A DNA stretch of 5,498 nucleotides from Bacteroidaceae bacterium. GTDB taxonomy: Bacteria > Bacteroidota > Bacteroidia > Bacteroidales > CHK158-818. The position numbers were made by a program, and so were the translations under genes. The stretch is taken from assembly GCA_017467745.1 (NCBI GenBank), contig JAFUKV010000024.1:1-5498 (forward strand), in the 5' to 3' direction. The notes under the pieces are model-generated. The model made no database searches. It had not been told where the DNA came from and saw only the letters and a list, made by a program, of their open reading frames with translations. Positions 1-5,199 of this stretch are shown one piece after another. How positions within the stretch are numbered: position 1 is the first letter of the stretch; each line of letters opens with the position of its first letter.

Positions 1-419
1 ATCAATAATTTTCCTTGCCGATAATTCAGTTTTTTCAATATTGGCTTATACTCTTTGAAAAGTTCTTTTTCCATTCGTTTGAGATGGGCTATTTGTTCTT
101 CTTCGGTAGGCAACGTTTCTATATATTCGTATGTTTCTATTAACGCTTTGTGTACGAATTTTGCTAATGGCAGTGTTTTACGCACATCTTGAACCATTTT
201 ATTATATGCTTGTTCTTCTTTTTTATTTTTGAATTTTTTCTTTGGATATATTGTAATGGTTGGCAATTGAAAGCATGGCATTTTTTCTCCGTCTATATAA
301 ATCATCCGTGCTATGATTCCATCTTGCGGGGATTTTTGAGGTTGTAACGTATCTTGGGCTTTCATCTGGAAGCCGAGAATCAAACACATAAAGAGAAATA
401 TGAAATGTCGTGTAGTCAT
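1..419 (-). CDS. DUF4294 family secreted protein, C-terminus cut by window edge
   Basis: This minus-strand reading frame starts with ATG at 419 and stays open for 139 codons to the left edge, so the C-terminus lies outside the window. The N-terminus is a typical signal peptide: MTTRH, a hydrophobic stretch at about residues 6-17, then a probable cleavage after KAQ (residues 20-22). The rest matches my recollection of the DUF4294 family: an early beta-rich part (IYIDGEKMPCFQLPTITIYP) followed by a highly charged helical part with many Lys and Glu, ending in KLNYRQGKLLI, which resembles the conserved 'TxxQGxxLI' region of that family. Family function is unknown, and secretion to the periplasm or envelope is inferred from the signal peptide. 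A TACTTTTG box lies only six bases upstream of the start codon. The frame assignment is firm and the family name is from memory of its pattern. Confidence 0.85.
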   Translation of the reverse strand, partial: MTTRHFIFLFMCLILGFQMKAQDTLQPQKSPQDGIIARMIYIDGEKMPCFQLPTITIYPKKKFKNKKEEQAYNKMVQDVRKTLPLAKFVHKALIETYEYIETLPTEEEQIAHLKRMEKELFKEYKPILKKLNYRQGKLL

Positions 420-424
420 ATAGA

Positions 425-432
425 CAAAAGTA
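425..432 (-). promoter_or_regulatory. Putative Bacteroidetes -7 box for the DUF4294 gene
   Basis: Read on the minus strand this is TACTTTTG, a full match to the Bacteroidetes -7 consensus TAnnTTTG. I see no clear -33 TTTG element at the usual spacing. It ends six bases before the ATG, so a transcript starting a few bases downstream would have almost no leader. The same octamer occurs upstream of the divergent radical SAM gene. Confidence 0.5.
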
Positions 433-708
433 ATGGTTTTGTTATAATGTATCGCTCTTGTTAATAATATTTATTATCTGCTCACGTTCTCCGTTTTTTA
501 TTTGCAATAAAATGAGTTGATAAATTGTTTATTTCTCTGTAAATGTTGAATAATAAAATACATAAAATATTTAATAATAGGTTATTATATTAGTAATAAA
601 GTTATTAACAGCATGGATATTGTAAAATAAATAATCAAATTATTGTTTTTTGTTGATAATATAAAAAATAAAGTTTGTAAAGTATTGATATATTAGAGAT
701 TAATTATA

Positions 709-726
709 TATCAACATGTGTTGATA
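709..726. promoter_or_regulatory. Perfect 8+2+8 palindrome, possible regulator binding site
   Basis: The sequence TATCAACA-TG-TGTTGATA has perfectly complementary 8-bp arms and a 2-bp spacer. Its centre lies about 49 bp upstream of the TACTTTTG box that probably serves the radical SAM gene, so it would sit near -60 of that promoter. This fits a site for a dimeric regulator, possibly an activator. Each half is also close to a DnaA box (TTATCAACA against TTATCCACA on one strand). The regulator cannot be named from sequence. Confidence 0.4.
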
Positions 727-765
727 AAAATTTGTAAGAGACGATGCTTTCACATAATTAATCAG

Positions 766-773
766 TACTTTTG
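766..773 (+). promoter_or_regulatory. Putative Bacteroidetes -7 box for the radical SAM operon
   Basis: TACTTTTG matches the consensus TAnnTTTG and ends 16 bases before the ATG at 790. The expected transcription start would be around 779-782, giving a leader of about ten bases. No good -33 TTTG element is visible; the nearest candidate, TTTC near 748, is too close and imperfect. If real, this box rules out the GTG at 718 as the translation start, because that codon lies upstream of the promoter. Confidence 0.5.
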
Positions 774-789
774 TAAAAACGAAACAAGT

Positions 790-1566
790 ATGCAAACCGT
801 TCTATTTCACGATATTATTTTTGGACCTATTAAAAGCAGAAGGTTGGGAATTTCATTAGGCATTAATCTTTTACCTACTGATGGTAAGATTTGTAGTTTT
901 GATTGCATCTATTGCGAATGCGGATATAACGCGCAAGGTAAAGGCAGCGGTATAAATAAACGGGAAGATATAAAAGCTGCGTTAGAGCATAAACTTCAAG
1001 AAATGAAAGAAAAAGGTGAAGTACCGGACGTATTGACTTTCGCCGGAAACGGAGAACCGACTCTTCATCCTGATTTCGAAACTATTATAGACGATACGAT
1101 AGAGTTGCGTGACCGCTATTTTCCTAATGCAAAAGTCAGTGTTTTATCGAATGCCACCTGTATTTCGAAAGAAACTGTATTTAATGCTCTAAATAAGGTA
1201 GATAATAATATCTTGAAATTAGATTCTGCTTATACCGAAACGATTCGTTTAATAAATAATCCGAATGTTAGAAATTATACAGCGGAACAATTAATTGAAA
1301 ATTTGCGACGATTTAACGGTAACTTGATTATTCAAACCATGTTTCTCAGGGGGCAACATAACGGACGGATCGTAGACAATACTACCGAGCAAGAAATATC
1401 TGCATGGTTGGAAGCAATAAAACAGATACGTCCGAAGCAAGTTATGATTTATACAATAGATCGTCAAACACCTGAAAAGAAGTTGGAGAAAATACCTGTT
1501 CATGAAATGAATGCCATAGCAGACCGAGTTCGGGCATTGGGCTTTGATATCAGTGTATCGGCTTAA
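790..1566 (+). CDS. Radical SAM protein, COG0731-like
   Basis: I place the start at ATG 790, giving 258 residues, because the family's conserved N-terminus (FHDIIFGPIKSRRLGISLGIN) begins right there. The frame can be extended to a GTG at 718, but the extra 24 residues look non-conserved and a -7 box lies inside them. The iron-sulfur motif CX3CX2C is at C35, C39 and C42, with an additional C44 just after it. The GNGEPTLHP segment at residues 86-94 is the 'GGEP'-type SAM-binding motif, and LSNAT (119-123) and KLDS (143-146) match later radical SAM core strands. The protein should be cytoplasmic, holding a 4Fe-4S cluster and cleaving S-adenosylmethionine. It resembles bacterial proteins grouped with COG0731, which also includes the archaeal wyosine-base enzyme, but its own substrate is unknown. 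The downstream gene follows after 39 bases on the same strand. The fold is well supported; the reaction is not. Confidence 0.9.
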   Translation: MQTVLFHDIIFGPIKSRRLGISLGINLLPTDGKICSFDCIYCECGYNAQGKGSGINKREDIKAALEHKLQEMKEKGEVPDVLTFAGNGEPTLHPDFETIIDDTIELRDRYFPNAKVSVLSNATCISKETVFNALNKVDNNILKLDSAYTETIRLINNPNVRNYTAEQLIENLRRFNGNLIIQTMFLRGQHNGRIVDNTTEQEISAWLEAIKQIRPKQVMIYTIDRQTPEKKLEKIPVHEMNAIADRVRALGFDISVSA

Positions 1567-1605
1567 AAAATAGAGAATAACCAGTTTATATATAAATTCG
1601 ATTCT

Positions 1606-2832
1606 ATGAAACACTCACTCTTTTTTACCTTGTTTTTACTATGTTGTTTTGCGGTAAAAGGCGAAACGATGAAAAGTATTCAAGAATTTGGCGTTCTTCC
1701 GCAAAATAGCCCGCAAACTAATACTGAAAATTTACAAAAAGCTATTGATTGGGCAGCAGAATCGGGTACAGCCTTGTATGTTGAGCCCGTAACAAATGGT
1801 TATCCAATGGCATCGGGAGTTGTATTGAAGCAAAATGTTTCGTTGATAGGCGTGCATGGGCCTACCGGACGAGGAACAAAACATATAACGGAAAATAAAC
1901 CGGTAGGTTCCCTTTTTCTGATTACTGATGAGGCGAAGCCTTTTATTACAGTAGAATCGTCTACTCAAATAAAAGGAATACAATTTTGGTATCCTGACCA
2001 ATCGTATCAAGATAAAAATAAGATAATCAAATATCCGCCTACCATACAAATGAGCCAGACCAAAACGGTGCAGGGCGTAACATTATCATGCCTTACCTTT
2101 TATGGTGAATATGTTGCTATGGATTTTAACGGTCGGCCAGATAATATCTGTGAGCAGATACTTTTTGAACACTGTTACGGATACCCGTTGAGTGGAGAGT
2201 TTATTCGTATAGATTATTGTTATGATATTCCACGTATTTTACATTGTCATGTAAATCCGGCTAATATGCGGTTATTTGGACGCACATTTTCAAAAGAGAT
2301 TGTAGATGCCGTAATAGCTCAACCTACATATACGTATGCTATTAATCATACGGATAACGCCCAGTTGATGGATGTGTTTACTTTTGGTGTGCATGGTGGT
2401 ATTTATTTAGGAGAACATACTTATGGCCAATTAACCAATTTCAATCTTGATTGCGTTACCGTAGGGATATATAAAAATGGAGGAGGAGCCTTCAATCGTA
2501 ATTGGCAAATAGCTCAGGGCTCTATCATTGCGAATGTAAAAGGATGCGATACATCTATACATCCTATCATAATTACAGGTGAGGGGCATACAGCCATTTC
2601 GAACGTAGAGGCTTTTTCAGGACTGAATGGCGCATTAACGGCCGATGGATATTCTGATGATTTTTTGCTTATTATGGGAGACAAAACGTTGACTGTTTCT
2701 TTATATGGATGTCGTATGAGAAACTATAAAGCGGAAAATCCTATAACAATCAACAATCCGAAAGCCCGTGTACAGGCCGTTGCTTGTATAGATAAGGAAG
2801 AAAATTTCTACAATGTTTTAATAAACCCGTAA
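1606..2832 (+). CDS. Secreted right-handed beta-helix protein, pectate-lyase-superfamily type
   Basis: This encodes 408 residues from an ATG that begins a clear signal peptide: MKHS, a hydrophobic core at residues 5-17, and probable cleavage near G19. The mature N-terminus (IQEFGVLPQNSPQTNTENLQ, then KAIDWAAESGTALYVEP) is the typical opening of the Pectate_lyase_3/GH28-related beta-helix domain, in which a strand and a helix precede the first coil. The remainder is rich in short beta strands with Asn and Gly turns, such as the repeated pattern in YGQLTNFNLDCVTVGIYKNG, consistent with a parallel beta-helix filling the protein. Such proteins usually bind or cleave polysaccharides, but I cannot see a diagnostic catalytic set, so an enzyme activity is not claimed. 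It should be periplasmic or exported. It lies 39 bases after the radical SAM gene, and its TAA is one base before the next start codon, so the two downstream genes are very likely co-translated. A weak TAAATTCG sequence at 1593-1600 could be a degenerate internal -7 box. Confidence 0.8.
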   Translation: MKHSLFFTLFLLCCFAVKGETMKSIQEFGVLPQNSPQTNTENLQKAIDWAAESGTALYVEPVTNGYPMASGVVLKQNVSLIGVHGPTGRGTKHITENKPVGSLFLITDEAKPFITVESSTQIKGIQFWYPDQSYQDKNKIIKYPPTIQMSQTKTVQGVTLSCLTFYGEYVAMDFNGRPDNICEQILFEHCYGYPLSGEFIRIDYCYDIPRILHCHVNPANMRLFGRTFSKEIVDAVIAQPTYTYAINHTDNAQLMDVFTFGVHGGIYLGEHTYGQLTNFNLDCVTVGIYKNGGGAFNRNWQIAQGSIIANVKGCDTSIHPIIITGEGHTAISNVEAFSGLNGALTADGYSDDFLLIMGDKTLTVSLYGCRMRNYKAENPITINNPKARVQAVACIDKEENFYNVLINP

Positions 2833-2833
2833 A

Positions 2834-4114
2834 ATGGGGATGCAACTGAAAATATACAGCAGTCTTGTTTTTTGTATATTATTAATCGCATGCCGTACAG
2901 AAACCTCTTGGGAAAAGTGGACGGAAAATCATATCCGCCCGCTTTCTTCTTTGGATGAACAAAATTATGAAGATCTCTATTTTTTGGACAATCTTTTAGT
3001 AGGAAAAACATTTGTTATTTTAGGCGAGGAAACGCACGGAGAGAAAGCTACCGTAGAATATAAACTCCGGTTAATTCGTTATCTGAATCAGAAATTGGGT
3101 TATAAAATTTTACTTGCCGAAGGCTTAAATTTTTATACATACACAAACGATAGTTCGTTGATAAAAGAAAATGCTTCTCTTCAATATCTACGTTCTGATG
3201 CCTTTTCGTCCGTTTATAAATCGTTGTCCGATTCTTTTCTATTGTTCGGAATAGATACGAATCAATCATTATATACGCAATCGTTTATAGATTCTTTGCG
3301 TCAGTTTGTCGGATTGATTGAAAACGATAATTTTTCGATAGATTGGGAAAAAATGAATCAAGCAAATAGGGTATTGTATGAGCTTAGAAACACTGCAATA
3401 CATTCTGAATCGGAGTTATATCAACGTTTAAGAAAAGCGGACTCGTTGATAATAAATCTGCAATCTGTTGAAAAGTTTTTATCGACTATACTTGTTTCTA
3501 ATACAGATATTTTTCTTTCAAAATTGTGGATGCAAAAAATAAAGAATCGTATTTGTGAGTTAAAAGATTATCGGTTAATGGCAGAAAATAGGTTTCTTCA
3601 TAAAAAGTTTACGTTAGATTCATTATCCCGTAAAGCCATCGTTTTACGAGATAGGCAGATGGCAGAGAATATCAGATGGATAAAATCGGTGTATCCGGAT
3701 GATAAGTTCATTGTTTGGACGGCTACTGTACATGGTCTTAAATCGTATCATGTATTGGAAGAGCCGCATCGTACTCGTTTCAATTACCGGAAATCCTTGC
3801 GTAGCTATTTAGACGATTGGTTTCCCGGACAAACCTATACCATTGCATTTAATGATTATGAAGGTAGTATCGACGATGGCAAACGATTAAAAGGAACATT
3901 ACCGATACCATCCGTTGAAAGTCTTGAATCCGTCATGAACCGGTATTATCCCTTTTCTTTTATAGATTTCTCTTCTTGTAGAGACTCATTGCTTATAAAA
4001 AGAAATTTTAAAGCGAATTTAATGGGAGGAGAAAAAGAGGGTGCTTGGATGCAAGCGGTAGATGGTGTATTATTTATACAGAAACAAACGCCTTTATATC
4101 AACATAAAAAATAA
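2834..4114 (+). CDS. Erythromycin-esterase-family lipoprotein
   Basis: This encodes 426 residues. The N-terminus is a lipoprotein signal: a hydrophobic stretch ending in LLIAC, with the lipidated cysteine at C20. The mature part matches the erythromycin esterase family (PF05139) at its signature positions. It has ILGEETHGE (residues 62-70, with E65 and H68), LLAEG (93-97), FGID (138-141), RDRQMAENI (272-280) and WTATVHG (295-301, with H300). In characterised Ere enzymes the early Glu/His pair and a later His are catalytically important, and all are present here. The usual AHN/AAN of the last motif is TAT, a local departure. The length is normal for the family. The family is broad and most Bacteroidales members are uncharacterised, so macrolide resistance should not be assumed; an envelope-anchored hydrolase is the safest reading. 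A second ATG at 2840 is an alternative start. The gene starts one base after the beta-helix stop, implying coupled translation. Confidence 0.85.
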   Translation: MGMQLKIYSSLVFCILLIACRTETSWEKWTENHIRPLSSLDEQNYEDLYFLDNLLVGKTFVILGEETHGEKATVEYKLRLIRYLNQKLGYKILLAEGLNFYTYTNDSSLIKENASLQYLRSDAFSSVYKSLSDSFLLFGIDTNQSLYTQSFIDSLRQFVGLIENDNFSIDWEKMNQANRVLYELRNTAIHSESELYQRLRKADSLIINLQSVEKFLSTILVSNTDIFLSKLWMQKIKNRICELKDYRLMAENRFLHKKFTLDSLSRKAIVLRDRQMAENIRWIKSVYPDDKFIVWTATVHGLKSYHVLEEPHRTRFNYRKSLRSYLDDWFPGQTYTIAFNDYEGSIDDGKRLKGTLPIPSVESLESVMNRYYPFSFIDFSSCRDSLLIKRNFKANLMGGEKEGAWMQAVDGVLFIQKQTPLYQHKK

Positions 4115-4148
4115 AAGAGTTGGCTAACTTATACGCTGACAACTCTTT
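4104..4148 (-). terminator. Intrinsic terminator downstream of the tRNA gene
   Basis: A perfect 9-bp stem (AAAGAGTTG with CAACTCTTT, 4114-4122 and 4140-4148) encloses a 17-base loop. On the minus strand it is followed by a U-rich tail (UAUUUUUUA, 4113-4105), so it fits best as the terminator of the tRNA transcript, whose 3' end is five bases away. On the plus strand it has only a short, broken T tract (CTTTCT) but may still help to end the convergent operon. The 5' base of the plus-strand stem is the last base of the esterase-family stop codon. Confidence 0.75.
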
Positions 4149-4153
4149 CTAAG

Positions 4154-4269
4154 TGGTCCCACTTGGGCTTGAACCAAGGACTCCCTGATTATGAGTCAGG
4201 TACTCCCTACGGCATCTAAAAGATTCGCTTCGCTCATCTTTCCGATGCAACCAACTGAGCTATAAGACC
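4154..4269 (-). tRNA. tRNA with CAU anticodon (Ile2 or Met) and a 42-base D-loop insertion
   Basis: Read on the minus strand, every part of a cloverleaf is present. The acceptor GGTCTTA (4269-4263) pairs with TGGGACC (4161-4155) in 7 pairs, two of them G-U. Next come TA, then a D-stem GCTC (4260-4257) with GAGT (4205-4202), one pair being G-U. The anticodon stem CCTGA/TCAGG encloses loop CTCATAA, with anticodon CAT at 4193-4191. A 5-base variable loop follows, then T-stem CTTGG/CCAAG with loop TTCAAGC, and discriminator A at 4154. No CCA is encoded. The D-loop begins normally (AGTTGGTT, including G18G19) but is 51 bases long instead of about 9, making the gene 116 bases rather than 74. The CAU anticodon could belong to elongator tRNA-Met or to tRNA-Ile2 (read as AUA after lysidine modification); I cannot separate these safely. 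Whether it still charges is open. Confidence 0.8.
4207..4248 (-). repeat. Hairpin-forming insertion inside the tRNA D-loop
   Basis: On the minus strand the insert is a 37-base imperfect palindrome (4248-4212) plus five further bases. Its arms, GCATCGGAAAGAT and ATCTTTTAGATGC, pair at 11 of 13 positions with a 2x2 internal loop, around an 11-base loop GAGCGAAGCGA that can form a small GC-GAA-GC cap. It sits just after G18G19 of the D-loop and before the 3' D-stem strand. Because it folds on itself it could project from the tRNA without disturbing the core. It may be a copy of a dispersed palindromic element, but only one copy is visible here. Confidence 0.7.
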
Positions 4270-4583
4270 TTTTGAAATCTCGCAGTTAGAGTTTATGTCA
4301 GATGCAAGCAACTCGGTTAAAACATTTGAGAAAACACCCTCATGTCTTCGGAGTTAATAATGCGGTTAATGTTCTCGTTGTGTAAAGTTAGCCATTTTTA
4401 TTGAGCTGTGCAAGTAAAATCAAAGGAAGTGTATTTATAACGTGTTTTATTTCAAACATTTCAAGTTATGTAAGTTTTAGTGGTATGGTGTTGTTCTGAT
4501 TATATTGTAAAGTGGGAATCTCAATAGACGGTACATTTTCTGAATCCACCCTATAAAACTGAAAAATCTTGAAAAATGTACTC
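4270..4583. other. Intergenic region upstream of the tRNA, no recognised gene
   Basis: No coding region or further RNA gene is recognisable here, and I find no convincing TAnnTTTG box for the tRNA. It contains GATGCAAGCAACT (4301-4313), which matches the tRNA D-loop/insert junction at 12 of 13 positions. It also contains AAGTTAGCCA (4385-4394), the reverse complement of ten bases in the tRNA terminator, and an inverted repeat at 4531-4581. Short minus-strand frames around 4330-4400 end within a few dozen codons and lack a credible start. Confidence 0.5.
4531..4581 (-). repeat. Inverted repeat just downstream of the lipoprotein gene
   Basis: GTACATTTT (4531-4539) and AAAATGTAC (4573-4581) are perfectly complementary over 9 bp with a 33-base spacer. 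The proximal arm begins two bases after the TAA of the minus-strand lipoprotein gene, so it could form a 3'-end hairpin that protects or ends the mRNA. No U tract follows on the minus strand and the loop is long, so I do not call it an intrinsic terminator. Confidence 0.35.
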
Positions 4584-5195
4584 TTATTTGAACGGTCTTG
4601 GATTAACTTGTATTAGCGTATCTATCAATAGAAAATCCTCTCCATTGTTGCGAACATCGCTAAATTTGACTTTTATAAATTCTGATTTTTCTGAGGGTTG
4701 TAATATATCTTCTTGTCTGATTGTGTAATGTAAACTGTCTTGTTGGTCTAAATGAGGAAGCCATATTGGGGTTGGCTCAATAATATGTTGCCATTCTCCA
4801 TTTATGTTTGTAAAGGCGTGGTAGAACATCCACATGGAAGTAGGCCATTGTGTGACATAACCCCATTCTTCTGTGCCATTACCGTCTAAATCACCCTCTT
4901 TTATAAAGTCTATGCCTATTGTATTTCCAACGATAAGGTCTTTGACCGTTCCATTTGTTGTGTAAACTCTCCATTCATAGTGACAGCCACCATACGTTCC
5001 GTCCTCTTTTGGAGATAGGGAATCAATCGGTTCACATATAAGAGTGTCAACATCTATTCCGTTGAATTTCCCAATTAGAGTGTCACGGTATTGTGCTAAA
5101 CTATCTGAATCAAGTGAATTATGCGCATTATTGTTATTGCATCCACCCATTATTAGGGTAGAAGCTGTTATTAGAAATAACGGTATAATCCTCAT
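4584..5195 (-). CDS. Hypothetical lipoprotein with one DxDGNG calcium-type loop
   Basis: This encodes 203 residues. The signal MRIIPLFLITASTLIMGGC gives a lipobox ending at C19, so the product is probably anchored in the envelope. The region after the cysteine is Asn/Ser/Asp-rich and looks like a flexible linker up to about residue 35. A single acidic loop, GDLDGNGTEEWG (101-112, with D102, D104, N106 and E109/E110), resembles the calcium-binding turns of FG-GAP/VCBS or dockerin-like repeats. It is followed by an aromatic stretch (QWPTSMWMFYHAF). Two cysteines remain in the mature domain, C54 and C71. I recognise no named family. The start codon lies four bases after the stop of the upstream open frame, so the two are probably co-expressed. 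If the upstream protein is an exported effector, a lipoprotein in this position could be its immunity partner; this is inference only. Confidence 0.75.
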   Translation of the reverse strand: MRIIPLFLITASTLIMGGCNNNNAHNSLDSDSLAQYRDTLIGKFNGIDVDTLICEPIDSLSPKEDGTYGGCHYEWRVYTTNGTVKDLIVGNTIGIDFIKEGDLDGNGTEEWGYVTQWPTSMWMFYHAFTNINGEWQHIIEPTPIWLPHLDQQDSLHYTIRQEDILQPSEKSEFIKVKFSDVRNNGEDFLLIDTLIQVNPRPFK

Positions 5196-5199
5196 GTTG

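Larger units (their letters stand above)
420..789. other. A/T-rich divergent intergenic region
   Basis: This region lies between the divergently transcribed DUF4294 gene and the radical SAM gene. It is strongly A/T-rich, and I see no convincing reading frame or RNA gene in it. It holds a TAnnTTTG-type box for each flanking gene, an 18-bp palindrome at 709-726, and several TTGATA-containing words (516-523, 651-659, 685-690, 719-727). There is also a small A/T inverted repeat, TAATAA-TAGG-TTATTA, at 572-587. That one is weak evidence because such repeats arise easily in DNA of this composition. Confidence 0.6.

Noticed and set aside
718..789. GTG-initiated 24-residue N-terminal extension of the radical SAM protein
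   Set aside because: The extension has no family-like sequence, overlaps the 18-bp palindrome, and contains the TACTTTTG box. The ATG at 790 sits exactly at the conserved N-terminus.
420..789. Replication origin suggested by A/T richness and DnaA-box-like words
   Set aside because: The words differ from the consensus DnaA box by one base, are few, and no replication gene is near. Ordinary intergenic DNA explains them.
1291..2049. Minus-strand open frames of about 105 codons opposite the radical SAM and beta-helix genes
   Set aside because: They lie wholly or largely antisense to well-supported genes, have low-complexity Tyr/Phe/Cys/Arg-rich translations and show no family resemblance.
4154..4269. 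Group I intron or other self-splicing intron in the tRNA
   Set aside because: The extra sequence is in the D-loop, not the anticodon arm, and at 42 bases is far too short for a group I or group II catalytic core.
4154..4269. tRNA 3' end as an attachment site of an integrated island
   Set aside because: No second copy of the tRNA 3' end and no integrase are visible in the window, and the DNA on the 3' side is the end of an ordinary operon.
4320..4400. Short minus-strand peptide frames upstream of the tRNA, including one beginning MANFTQREH
   Set aside because: They stop within about 9 to 26 codons, have no family match that I recognise, and overlap the inverted-repeat region; coding is not supportable.
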